A DNA stretch of 29,447 nucleotides from Pseudomonadota bacterium (lineage in GTDB: Bacteria; Pseudomonadota; Alphaproteobacteria; Caulobacterales; Caulobacteraceae), in contig JAEZCL010000266.1 in assembly GCA_023433585.1 (NCBI GenBank), positions 1-29,447 of the forward strand. Reading direction: 5' to 3'. The notes beneath the pieces are model-generated. The model did not search any database. It worked only from the letters and a program-made list of their open reading frames with translations, and had not been told where the DNA came from. The first letter of the stretch is position 1, and each line of letters opens with the position of its first letter. The translations under genes were made by a program, and so were the position numbers. Shown in pieces: positions 8,360 to 15,671 of the stretch.

Positions 8360-10252
8360 TCAGGCGCGCCTCAATACGTCCAGCACCGCCTCGCCGTAGC
8401 GCGCCAGCTTGCCCTGGCCGACGCCCGGCACGCGCGACAGGGCGTCCAGATCGCCCGGCTCGGTCACGGCGATCTCCAGGAGGGTGCGGTCCTGGAAGAT
8501 CACATAGGGCGGCACATGCTGTTCCGCCGCCCGGTCGCGGCGCCAGGCGCGCAGCGTCTCGAACCGTTCGCGCGCGTCGGCGGGCAAGGTCTCCAGCACC
8601 GCCGCGCGGTTCTGAGCGCCCTGCTGACGGCTGCGCTGGCGCGGATTGCCCGAGCGCGTGGTCGGATCGTGGCGGGCCGGCGCGCGCGCCGCCTGGACCG
8701 TCCGTTCGCCGCGATAGACCGCCCGCACCGCCTCCGGATCGCCCAAACGCAGCAGGGGCTTGCCCTCGTTGGGATCCTCGGCCAGCAGGCCCTCGAACAG
8801 CAGATGGTCGATCACCTCGCGCCAGCCGTTCGGCGACAGGTCCGACCCGACGCCCCAGGTGGACAGGCCCTCTTCCCACGGCTGGACGTCCTTGGTGCGG
8901 CCGGTCAGATGGTCGATCACCCGGCCGCGCCCGAAGCGCTGATCCAGCCTCTGCACCGCCGCCAGGGCCTTCTGCGCCGCCACCGTGACGTCGTGCAGTT
9001 GCGGCGGATCGAGGCAGACGTCGCACTGGCCGCAAGGACCCGCGCCGTCTTCCCCGAAATAGCGCCGCACCGACTGGGGCCGGCACATCGCCCCGTCCAG
9101 CATGGCGAACAGCTGGCGCGCCTTCCTGACCTGGACCTGCTTGACTGCGTCATCCATGGGCCGCCCGTCCAGGCGGCGCAGGGTCCAGGCGATGTCGGAG
9201 GGGCCGAAAAGGGTGATCCCCTCGGCCGGTTCGCCGTCGCGCCCCGCCCGGCCGATCTCCTGCCAGTAGGCCTCGAGGCTGCCGGGGGGATCGGCGTGGA
9301 TGACGAAGCGCACGTCCGGCTTGTCCACCCCCATGCCGAAGGCGATGGTGGCCGTCATCACCGCCCCGTCCTCGGCCAGGAACCGCTCCAGCCGCCGGTC
9401 CCGCTCACCCGGCGCCATGCCCGCGTGATAGGCGATGGCGGGCACGCCGGATTGCTTCAGTTGCGCCTCCAGCCGCTCGCAGCCGTCGCGCGAGCCGCAA
9501 TAGACCACGCCCGACTTGCCGCGCCGCTCGGCCACCAGTTCGATCACCCGCGCATCGGTGCGGGCGCGCGAGCCGTTGATCTTGCGTTCGGCCGACAGGA
9601 TCAGATTGGGCCGGTCGAAACTGTCCACGAACACGGCCGCGCCCGACAGGCGCAGGGACGCCAGGATGTCGTCGCGGGTGCGGGCGTCGGCGGTGGCGGT
9701 CACCGCCATGCGCGGCACACCGGGGAACAGCTGGGCCAGCCGGCCCAGGTCGCGGTAGTCCGGGCGGAAGTCGTGGCCCCACTGCGAAACGCAGTGCGCC
9801 TCGTCGATGGCGATCAGGGCCAGGTCGAGGCGCGACAGCCGGTCGGTCGTGTGCGGCTGGGCCAGGCCCTCGGGCGAGACATAGAGCAGGTCCAGTTCCC
9901 CGGCCCGCGCCGCGTCCCACACGGCGGAGCGCTCGGCCAGGCTGAGGCCCGAATCCAGCCGCGCGGCGCGCACGCCCTGCTGCTTCAGCGCCTCCACCTG
10001 GTCGGTCATCAGGGCGATCAGCGGCGACACCACCAGCCCCAGGCCCGGCCGCAGCAGGGCCGGAATCTGATAGCAGACGCTCTTGCCCCCGCCGGTGGGC
10101 AGCACCGCCAGCACATCGCGGCCGGCCAGGATCTGTTCGATGACCTGGGCCTGAAGCCCCCGGAAATCCGAGTGCCCCCAGACCCGCTCCAGCACCTCGC
10201 GGGCGCGCGTCAGATCGGACGCGGCGGCGGTCTGGGTCGATTCGGCGAGCAT
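8360..10252 (-). CDS. recQ: ATP-dependent DNA helicase RecQ
   Basis: This 3'-5' superfamily 2 helicase acts in recombination repair. With the ATG at 10252 the protein is 630 residues. The Walker A motif is LPTGGGKS (Lys57). The Walker B box is DEAH (150-153), followed by CVSQWGHDFRPDYRDL, the aromatic-rich RecQ loop. A YCGSRDGCERL segment and GRAGRDGEPAE form the second helicase domain. The zinc-binding cysteines are in MCRPQSVRRYFGE and CGQCDVC. A winged-helix region and a C-terminal HRDC domain (about residues 555-625) complete a standard RecQ. The ATG at 10252 is chosen because homologues begin shortly before the GHSDFR motif; starts at 10270 or 10330 would add unconserved residues and run towards the hairpin repeat. 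It is divergent from rsmC. Confidence 0.94.
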   Translation of the reverse strand: MLAESTQTAAASDLTRAREVLERVWGHSDFRGLQAQVIEQILAGRDVLAVLPTGGGKSVCYQIPALLRPGLGLVVSPLIALMTDQVEALKQQGVRAARLDSGLSLAERSAVWDAARAGELDLLYVSPEGLAQPHTTDRLSRLDLALIAIDEAHCVSQWGHDFRPDYRDLGRLAQLFPGVPRMAVTATADARTRDDILASLRLSGAAVFVDSFDRPNLILSAERKINGSRARTDARVIELVAERRGKSGVVYCGSRDGCERLEAQLKQSGVPAIAYHAGMAPGERDRRLERFLAEDGAVMTATIAFGMGVDKPDVRFVIHADPPGSLEAYWQEIGRAGRDGEPAEGITLFGPSDIAWTLRRLDGRPMDDAVKQVQVRKARQLFAMLDGAMCRPQSVRRYFGEDGAGPCGQCDVCLDPPQLHDVTVAAQKALAAVQRLDQRFGRGRVIDHLTGRTKDVQPWEEGLSTWGVGSDLSPNGWREVIDHLLFEGLLAEDPNEGKPLLRLGDPEAVRAVYRGERTVQAARAPARHDPTTRSGNPRQRSRQQGAQNRAAVLETLPADARERFETLRAWRRDRAAEQHVPPYVIFQDRTLLEIAVTEPGDLDALSRVPGVGQGKLARYGEAVLDVLRRA

Positions 10253-10324
10253 GGGGGCGTTGTGCCCCATACAGGCGAAGGTGTCACGGATGAGGGACGG
10301 ACCATATCCGCATTTGCTTTTTCC

Positions 10325-10450
10325 GCTCATCCCGGCGAAGGCCGGGATCCAGATCGTGGGGCGCGGCTCAAGGCCAGGTGTTCACGATCACGGCCACGCC
10401 TTCCGGCAATGGCGTTTGCAATCTGGATCCCGGCCTTCGCCGGGATGAGC
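10325..10450. repeat. Paired inverted hairpin repeat (family 1, element 2)
   Basis: A 30-base unit at 10325-10354 recurs perfectly inverted at 10421-10450, with 66 bases between. Each unit holds a hairpin TCCCGGC-GAAG-GCCGGGA flanked by TCA outside and TCCA inside. The element fills the divergent recQ-rsmC upstream region and ends only ten bases before the rsmC ATG, so it lies in or near the rsmC leader. Confidence 0.9.
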
Positions 10451-10460
10451 AGTGTGAGAC

Positions 10461-11357
10461 ATGACCACCATCCTCTACGGCCGCCCCCCGGCGGTGTTCG
10501 ATCCGCCCGCCGATGCGGTCCAGACATCGCCGCTGATCCCCGGCTCGGCCGATCTGGCCGAGATGGCGCCGGGCTCGCTGGACGCCGCGACGATCCTGGC
10601 GCCGCCCGGGGTGCTGGAGCGCCGCCATGTGCTCGCCCTGGCGCTGAGGGCGCTGAAGCCGGGCGGACGGCTGGACGTCATGGCGCCGAAACAGAAGGGC
10701 GGCGCGCGCCTGGGCAAGGAACTGCGCGATTTCGGGCTGGAGCCGGTGCAGACGTCCAAGGCGCACCACAGGCGCTGTCAGGTCATCCGGCCGGACCGCG
10801 TCACGGGACTGGACGCCGCCGTCGAAACCGGGGCGCCGCGCTTCGTGCCCGGGCTGGACGCCTGGTCCCAGCCGGGCGTGTTCGGATGGGATCGCATCGA
10901 CGGCGGCACGACCCTGCTGGCCGCGCGGCTGCCGCCCATGAAGGGCGCGGGCGCGGACCTGGGCTGCGGCTTCGGGGCGCTGGCGACGGCGGTGCTGGCC
11001 TCGCCCGGCGTAACGACGCTGGACCTGATCGACCTGGATCGCCGGGCGGTCCAGGCGGCGCGGCGCAACATCGAGGACTCCCGCGCCCGCTTCCACTGGA
11101 CCGACGCCCGCACGGCCGCCCTGACCGACCTGGACTTCGTGGTCATGAACCCGCCGTTCCATGACGGCGGCGCCGAGGACAAGGCGCTGGGCCAGGCCTT
11201 CATCCGCAAGGCCGCGTCCGCCCTGAGGAAGGGCGGCGTCCTGTGGATGGTCGCCAACCGCCACCTGCCCTACGAGGCGGTGCTGGAAAGCGCCTTCGCC
11301 AGGGTCCGTCCGGTGGCGGACGAAGGCGGCTACAAGGTGTTCGAGGCGGTGAAATGA
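10461..11357 (+). CDS. rsmC: 16S rRNA guanine-N2 methyltransferase, RsmC-like
   Basis: This SAM-dependent methyltransferase of the RsmC/RlmG type likely methylates G1207 of 16S rRNA in the small ribosomal subunit. The 298-residue protein has two halves: a degenerate N-terminal methyltransferase-like domain (to about residue 125) and an active C-terminal domain. The bridge WSQPGVFGWDRIDGGT is the hallmark preceding the catalytic domain in RsmC. The SAM-binding loop is ADLGCGFGALATAVLA. The catalytic motif is NPPFHDGG, typical of base N-methyltransferases acting on RNA guanine. Its stop codon overlaps the ATG at 11354 in the rsuA frame, suggesting coupled translation. RlmG (23S rRNA) is the main alternative, but the 16S-modifying neighbour favours RsmC. 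Confidence 0.85.
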   Translation: MTTILYGRPPAVFDPPADAVQTSPLIPGSADLAEMAPGSLDAATILAPPGVLERRHVLALALRALKPGGRLDVMAPKQKGGARLGKELRDFGLEPVQTSKAHHRRCQVIRPDRVTGLDAAVETGAPRFVPGLDAWSQPGVFGWDRIDGGTTLLAARLPPMKGAGADLGCGFGALATAVLASPGVTTLDLIDLDRRAVQAARRNIEDSRARFHWTDARTAALTDLDFVVMNPPFHDGGAEDKALGQAFIRKAASALRKGGVLWMVANRHLPYEAVLESAFARVRPVADEGGYKVFEAVK

Positions 11358-11407
11358 GCCAGTCCGGCGCGCCCTCAAGCAGCGCGAAGCGCGATAGGGC
11401 CACGAAC

Positions 11408-12124
11408 ATGCGCATCGACAAGCTCCTGTCCAACATGGGCTATGGCTCGCGCGCCGAGATCGGGCGGCTGGCGCGGGCGGGCGGGATCACGCTGGATGGG
11501 GCGGAGGTCGCGGACGTGTCCAGACGCATCGCCGTGACGCCGGACCTGCCGCAGCGCATGCGGGTGGACGGCGCCCCGCTGGACCCGCCGCCGGGCGTGG
11601 TGATCCTGCTGAACAAGCCCCTGGGCATGACCTGTTCGCACAAGGAGGAGGGGGCGCTTGTCCATGACGTCCTGCCCGACCGCTGGCGCCGGCGCGACCC
11701 GGCGATCTCGACCATCGGGCGGCTGGACAAGGACACCTCGGGCCTGCTGCTGTTGACCGACGACGGGGATTTCCTGCACCGGGTCATCTCGCCCCGGCGC
11801 CATGTGCCCAAGGTCTATCGCGCGACCCTGGCCCGGCCGCTGGCGGGGATGGAAGGCGCGCTGTTCGCCTCGGGCGAGCTGATGCTGGAGGGGGAGACCA
11901 AGCCGCTGGCCCCGGCGACGCTGGAGCCGATCTCGCCGGTCGAGGCGCGCCTGACGGTGACGGAGGGCCGCTATCATCAGGTGCGCCGCATGTTCGCGGC
12001 GGTGGGCAACCATGTGGAGACGCTGCACCGCGAACGGGTCGGCGACCTGACCCTGCCGGGCGACCTGGCGCCGGGCCAGTGGCGCCTGCTGTGCCCCGAC
12101 GAGGCGGAGAGGGTGTTCGCCTGA
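11408..12124 (+). CDS. rsuA: 16S rRNA pseudouridine(516) synthase
   Basis: It converts a uridine of 16S rRNA to pseudouridine; the close RsuA match implies U516. The N-terminal S4-like RNA-binding domain starts MRIDKLLSNMGYGSRAEI. The catalytic domain carries GRLDKDTSGLLLLTDDG with the catalytic Asp (residue 107 from this start). It also carries EGRYHQVRRMFAAVGNHV and LHRERVGDLTL, close to the E. coli RsuA sequence. The protein is 238 residues from the ATG at 11408. An in-frame ATG at 11354 overlaps the rsmC stop (ATGA) and would add 18 polar, unconserved residues. I prefer 11408 because RsuA proteins begin at the S4 domain, but the upstream start is possible. The stop codon lies in a sequence shared with the recQ 3' end. 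Confidence 0.92.
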   Translation: MRIDKLLSNMGYGSRAEIGRLARAGGITLDGAEVADVSRRIAVTPDLPQRMRVDGAPLDPPPGVVILLNKPLGMTCSHKEEGALVHDVLPDRWRRRDPAISTIGRLDKDTSGLLLLTDDGDFLHRVISPRRHVPKVYRATLARPLAGMEGALFASGELMLEGETKPLAPATLEPISPVEARLTVTEGRYHQVRRMFAAVGNHVETLHRERVGDLTLPGDLAPGQWRLLCPDEAERVFA

Positions 12125-12126
12125 CC

Positions 12127-12294
12127 GTCTCCTCCCCGCCCGAGCGGGGAGGGGGACCGCGAAGCGGTGGAGGGGTTGGTTCAGCTGCCGCGATCGTTCT
12201 GGTGATGATCGCCAACCACCGAGCCGCCCCCTCCGTCACGGGCGCTGAGTCGCGCCCGCGCCACCTCCCCATCGCAAGGCGATGGGGAGGAGAA
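12127..12294. repeat. Compound hairpin element between convergent genes (family 2)
   Basis: Four local hairpins are packed between the convergent rsuA and hydrolase genes: a CTCCCC/GGGGAG stem near 12132-12151, CCGC-GAA-GCGG near 12158, CGGGCGC/GCGCCCG near 12239-12257, and an 11-bp stem CTCCCCATCGC/GCGATGGGGAG near 12265-12289. The outer TCTCCTCCCC (from 12128) is complementary to GGGGAGGAGA at the other end, so the whole element can also fold as a cruciform. Its position suggests a bidirectional terminator. Confidence 0.75.
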
Positions 12295-13164
12295 TTATTG
12301 CTCCAGGAACCGCTCCACCGCCGCCATGAACTGGCGGGGGCGGTCGATCATGACCATGTGCTGGGCGCCCTCGATGCGCTCGAAACGGGCGGCGTTCCTG
12401 AGGCGCAGGAAGCCCTGGCGGAACCCCTGGTCCACCTGATGACGCGGGCTGTCGGCGGCCTCGCTCCAGCCATAGACGACGGTGACCGGCGCGGTGATGC
12501 GGGTCAGGTCCGCGCGCAGGTCGGTGGTCATGACCTCATAGATGCCCTGGGCCAGGACGCGCCGGTCGCCGCCCTGCCAGCCCATGGCGTTGACCACCGA
12601 ATCCGCGGCCCCGCCCAGGCGACGGCCCGCCGCGCCGGCCTGCTGCCTCAGCACCTGGTCGCCCAGGAACAGCACGGCGGTGCGCGCCACCTCGGCGATG
12701 GGCGCCACGTCGGCGGTGGTGGCCCGGGCGTTGATGAGGGAGGGGAAGAAGGGCGAGGAATCCACCACCATCACCCGGCCGACGCGGTTCGGCGCGTCGG
12801 CGGCCATCTTGAGCGCCACCTGGCCGCCCATGGAATGGCCGATGACGGCGGGGCGCTCCAGCCCCTGCTCGGCCACATAGCGGCGCACCTCATTGGCCAG
12901 GGCGCCGGTCAGGGGGCCGCGCGCATTGGCGCCGGGCGGGGCGTCGCCGAACCCGTTCACCCCCACCACATGCACCCGATAGCGATCCTGAAGCGCCCGC
13001 GCCGTGGCGTCCCAGACGCCGGGGGTCGAGGCCAGGCCGGGGATCAGGATCACGTCGGGGCCCTCGCCCGCCATGGTCACCGTGATGCGTTCGGACTGAA
13101 AGGCCTGGGCCGAGGCGGGCAGGGCGAAGGCCAGGATAAGGAGCGTCAGGACGAGGCGGGTCAT
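12295..13164 (-). CDS. Exported alpha/beta hydrolase
   Basis: This 289-residue protein has a signal peptide (MTRLVLTLLILAFALPASAQ, likely cut after residue 20), so it acts in the periplasm. The alpha/beta-hydrolase fold is shown by VILIPGLASTPGVW, which provides the oxyanion-hole region. The nucleophile elbow GHSMGG has Ser111, and the catalytic histidine is His269 in GAQHMVMIDRP. The acid residue is probably in VVYGWSEAADSP, though its identity is not certain. The substrate cannot be inferred: the family includes esterases, lactonases and haloperoxidase-like proteins. It is convergent with rsuA across a hairpin element. It lies 78 bases downstream of the membrane-protein gene at 13243 on the same strand. 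Confidence 0.88.
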   Translation of the reverse strand: MTRLVLTLLILAFALPASAQAFQSERITVTMAGEGPDVILIPGLASTPGVWDATARALQDRYRVHVVGVNGFGDAPPGANARGPLTGALANEVRRYVAEQGLERPAVIGHSMGGQVALKMAADAPNRVGRVMVVDSSPFFPSLINARATTADVAPIAEVARTAVLFLGDQVLRQQAGAAGRRLGGAADSVVNAMGWQGGDRRVLAQGIYEVMTTDLRADLTRITAPVTVVYGWSEAADSPRHQVDQGFRQGFLRLRNAARFERIEGAQHMVMIDRPRQFMAAVERFLEQ

Positions 13165-13242
13165 GCGCCTGACCTAACGCGCGATCACGGCGATCGGTTG
13201 GCGGGCTTGTGTCAGGTCGGGCCGCGTCCGACCGGGCCGATC

Positions 13243-13644
13243 TCACGCCAGCACGCCCATCCACCACAGGCCCACGGCCAGGACCGCCAGGGCGGCGTAG
13301 AAGCCGATGACGATCAGCGCGGCTTCGCGGCCCCGCGCGTCATCAGGATGTTCGGCCGGATAGAACCGCTCGGACCACAGCACGAAGACGCCCTGTTCGA
13401 TCACCACCAGCGCCGCCGTCATCGCGCCCCAGCGGCTGGACAGGATCAGGCCGAGACCGGCCAGGGCCAGCAGCACGGCGTCCACATGCAGCCAGACGCC
13501 CACCGCCCGCTCCACCGGCGGCACGGGCTTGAGGGTGATTCCCGCCAGCGCCCGGTCCAGCACGGCGTTCATGCGCGCGCGCCGCCACCCGGCCAGCCCG
13601 GCCAGGATATAGACCATCCCGATGACCCACGTCCCCCATTGCAT
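13243..13644 (-). CDS. Four-helix membrane protein, unknown function
   Basis: This 133-residue protein has four hydrophobic segments: about residues 3-19 (WGTWVIGMVYILAGLAG), 47-69 (AVGVWLHVDAVLLALAGLGLILS), 72-88 (WGAMTAALVVIEQGVFV) and 108-131 (AALIVIGFYAALAVLAVGLWWM). A basic, proline-containing loop joins helices 1 and 2. No family is recognisable. The ATG at 13644 lacks a strong Shine-Dalgarno sequence; an internal ATG at residue 10 would cut the first helix, so the longer form is preferred. Codon use and GC match the neighbours, which supports a real gene. It may share a transcript with the exported hydrolase downstream. Confidence 0.65.
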   Translation of the reverse strand: MQWGTWVIGMVYILAGLAGWRRARMNAVLDRALAGITLKPVPPVERAVGVWLHVDAVLLALAGLGLILSSRWGAMTAALVVIEQGVFVLWSERFYPAEHPDDARGREAALIVIGFYAALAVLAVGLWWMGVLA

Positions 13645-13739
13645 GGGAGCAGGTTAGAAAGCGGGAATGCGGCCCGCGACTGACGGAATCTGTCAGCGGA
13701 TCAGGCAGAGAACCCGTGCAGGCCGCCGGTTTCGCTTAT

Positions 13740-13947
13740 GCTGTTTTCACGTCAAGTGTGGGCGTTGGCTTACCCCTCATCCGCTCGCCCCGGCGAATGC
13801 CGGGGTCCAGATCATAAGGCGCGGGCGGCTGGAAAGCCTGTCGCGCCCCGCCTTGCCGAAGATCGAGCCACGCCATCTGGATCCCGGCCTTCGCCGGGAT
13901 GAGCGGATGAGGGGGAAGCCAACACCAACACCTGATGTGAAAACAGC
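13740..13947. repeat. Large inverted repeat with 73-base arms (family 1, element 3)
   Basis: Arms 13740-13812 and 13875-13947 match in inverted orientation at 64 of 73 positions, separated by 62 bases. The inner part of each arm carries the same core hairpin as the 10325 element (CCCGGCGAA... followed by TCCAGAT). The outer 35 to 40 bases (starting GCTGTTTTCAC) are an additional inverted repeat not present in the other copies. The 429-base interval 13645-14073 holds this element and the next one but no gene. Confidence 0.88.
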
Positions 13948-13973
13948 TTTCGCTCAGGCCGACCCATATCCAG

Positions 13974-14064
13974 CGTCATCGCCGGGCCATACGCTCCGGC
14001 GGGACCAAGCGAGCCCGGAATGTTCCGTGATTATGGATTCCCGGCACAAGGCCGGGAATGACGG
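13974..14064. repeat. Degenerate paired hairpin repeat (family 1, element 4)
   Basis: A 31-base hairpin unit at 14034-14064 (on the minus strand TTCCCGGC-CTTGT-GCCGGGAA, flanked by TCA and TCCA) faces a weaker copy at about 13974-14007. That copy has stem CGCCGG/CCGGCG with TCAT and GGACCA flanks. Spacing is shorter (about 26 bases) than in the other pairs. It ends ten bases from the odhB stop, so it could end odhB transcripts. Confidence 0.65.
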
Positions 14065-14073
14065 TCCCCTTGC

Positions 14074-15597
14074 CTAGAGGTCCAGCAGGAAGCGCTGGGG
14101 ATCCTCCAGGTTCTCCTTGATGCGCACCAGGAAGGTCACCGCCTCCTTGCCGTCCACGATGCGGTGATCGTAGCTGAGGGCCAGGTACATCATCGGGCGG
14201 ATCTTCACCTCGCCGTTGATGGCCACCGGGCGCTGGACGATGTTGTGCATGCCCAGGATGCCGGACTGGGGCATGTTCAGGATCGGGGTGGACATCAAGG
14301 AGCCGTAGATGCCGCCGTTGGTGATGGTGAAGGTGCCGCCCGGGAGCTGGTCCAGGGTCAGGTCGCCGTCGCGGGCGGCCTTGCCCAGCGCCGCGATGCC
14401 CTTCTCGATCTCGGCCAGGGACAGCTGGTCCACGTCGCGCAGCACCGGCACCACCAGGCCCTTTTCGGTGCCCACGGCCACGCCGATGTCATAGTGGTTC
14501 TTGTAGATGATGTCCGTGCCGTCGATCTCGGCGTTGACCGCCGGGATTTCCTTCAGCGACGCCACCACGGCCTTGGCGAACAGGCTCATGAAGCCCAGCT
14601 TCACCCCATGGCGCTTCTCGAAGCTGTCTTTGTACTGAGCGCGCAGGGCCATGACCGCCGACATGTCCACCTCGTTGAAGGTGGTCAGCTGGGCGGCGCT
14701 GTTCTGGGATTCCTTCAGCCGCCTGGCGATGGTCTGACGCAGGCGCGTCATCTTCACCCGCTCCTCGCGCGGGCCGGCGGCGCGGGGCGCGGCGGGCGCA
14801 GTCGGAGTCTGGACCGCCACCGGGGCGGCGGCGGGCGCGCTTTGGGGCGCCTCGGCGGCGGCCAGGGCGTCGCCCTTGAGGATGCGGCCGTCCTTGCCGG
14901 AGCCCTGGATCGCCTTGGGGTCCAGGTTGTTCTCGGTGACGATGCGCTGAACGGCCGGGGACAGGTGCGGTTCGTCGCCGCCCTGAACCTGGGCCGATCC
15001 GGTGTTGGCAGGCGCCGACGCGGCGGGAGCGGCGGCCGCCCCGGCGCCCACGGCGACCTTGCCGATCACCTGGCCGGGGGTGACGGTCGCGCCCTGATCG
15101 GCGGTGATCTCGGCCAGCACGCCGTCGGCGGGCGAGGACACCTCCACCGCCACCTTGTCGGTCTCGATCTCGACCAGGATTTCGTCCTTCTTCACCGCGT
15201 CGCCGGGCTTCTTGGACCAGGCGCCCATGGTCCCCTCGGCCACGCTCTCGCCCATGACGGGGGTGGTCAGGTCCACGGTTTCGCCCTTCGCCTCGGTTTT
15301 TGCGGGTTTGGCTTCGGCTTTTTCAGCCTTGGCCGGCTCCTTGGCCGGGGCGGCGGCCGCGCCGCCTTCGGACACCTTGCCCAGCACCGCGCCGGGGACG
15401 ACGGTGTCGCCCTCGCCCGCCGTGATCTCGGCCAGCACGCCGTCGGCGGGGGCCACGACCTCCAGCGAGACCTTGTCGGTCTCAAGTTCGACCAGCAGCT
15501 CGTCCTTCTTCACGGCGTCGCCGGCCTTCTTGGTCCACTTGGCGACGGTCGCCTCGCTGACGGATTCGCCGAGGGTGGGGGTCAGGATGTCGGCCAT
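14074..15597 (-). CDS. odhB: 2-oxoglutarate dehydrogenase E2, dihydrolipoyl succinyltransferase
   Basis: This E2 core transfers the succinyl group from E1-bound ThDP, via lipoyl-lysine, to CoA. The 507-residue protein has two N-terminal lipoyl domains (about residues 3-76 and 109-182) with lipoylation lysines in ETDK at Lys42 and Lys148. Ala/Pro/Lys-rich linkers follow, then a peripheral-subunit-binding domain (HLSPAVQRIVTENNLD, about 211-245), then the catalytic domain from about 280. The active-site signature DHRIVDG gives His478 and Asp482. The C-terminal EDPQRFLLDL and the NGGIYGSLMSTPILN segment are typical of succinyl rather than acetyl transferases. E. coli SucB has one lipoyl domain and about 405 residues, so the length excess here is the second lipoyl domain plus linkers. 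It lies 74 bases downstream of odhA, probably in the same transcript. Confidence 0.95.
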   Translation of the reverse strand: MADILTPTLGESVSEATVAKWTKKAGDAVKKDELLVELETDKVSLEVVAPADGVLAEITAGEGDTVVPGAVLGKVSEGGAAAAPAKEPAKAEKAEAKPAKTEAKGETVDLTTPVMGESVAEGTMGAWSKKPGDAVKKDEILVEIETDKVAVEVSSPADGVLAEITADQGATVTPGQVIGKVAVGAGAAAAPAASAPANTGSAQVQGGDEPHLSPAVQRIVTENNLDPKAIQGSGKDGRILKGDALAAAEAPQSAPAAAPVAVQTPTAPAAPRAAGPREERVKMTRLRQTIARRLKESQNSAAQLTTFNEVDMSAVMALRAQYKDSFEKRHGVKLGFMSLFAKAVVASLKEIPAVNAEIDGTDIIYKNHYDIGVAVGTEKGLVVPVLRDVDQLSLAEIEKGIAALGKAARDGDLTLDQLPGGTFTITNGGIYGSLMSTPILNMPQSGILGMHNIVQRPVAINGEVKIRPMMYLALSYDHRIVDGKEAVTFLVRIKENLEDPQRFLLDL

Positions 15598-15671
15598 CGG
15601 AAGGTCCAGTGTCTCTCGTGTTCAGTCGGTCTAGTTCGGGCGGTCTGGTTCGGGCGGTCGGGCGGCGGGGC

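Noticed and set aside
10253..10330. Longer recQ start at 10330
   Set aside because: It would place the start codon inside the inverted repeat and add unconserved residues before the helicase domain.
8153..11164. Very long plus-strand open frame (about 1000 codons) across mtgA, recQ and rsmC
   Set aside because: It is antisense or out of frame to well-supported genes and shows the composition of GC-rich shadow frames; no domain is visible.
10325..14064. Hairpin repeats considered as CRISPR repeats
   Set aside because: The units are inverted pairs scattered over kilobases, not direct repeats with regular spacers, and no cas gene is present.
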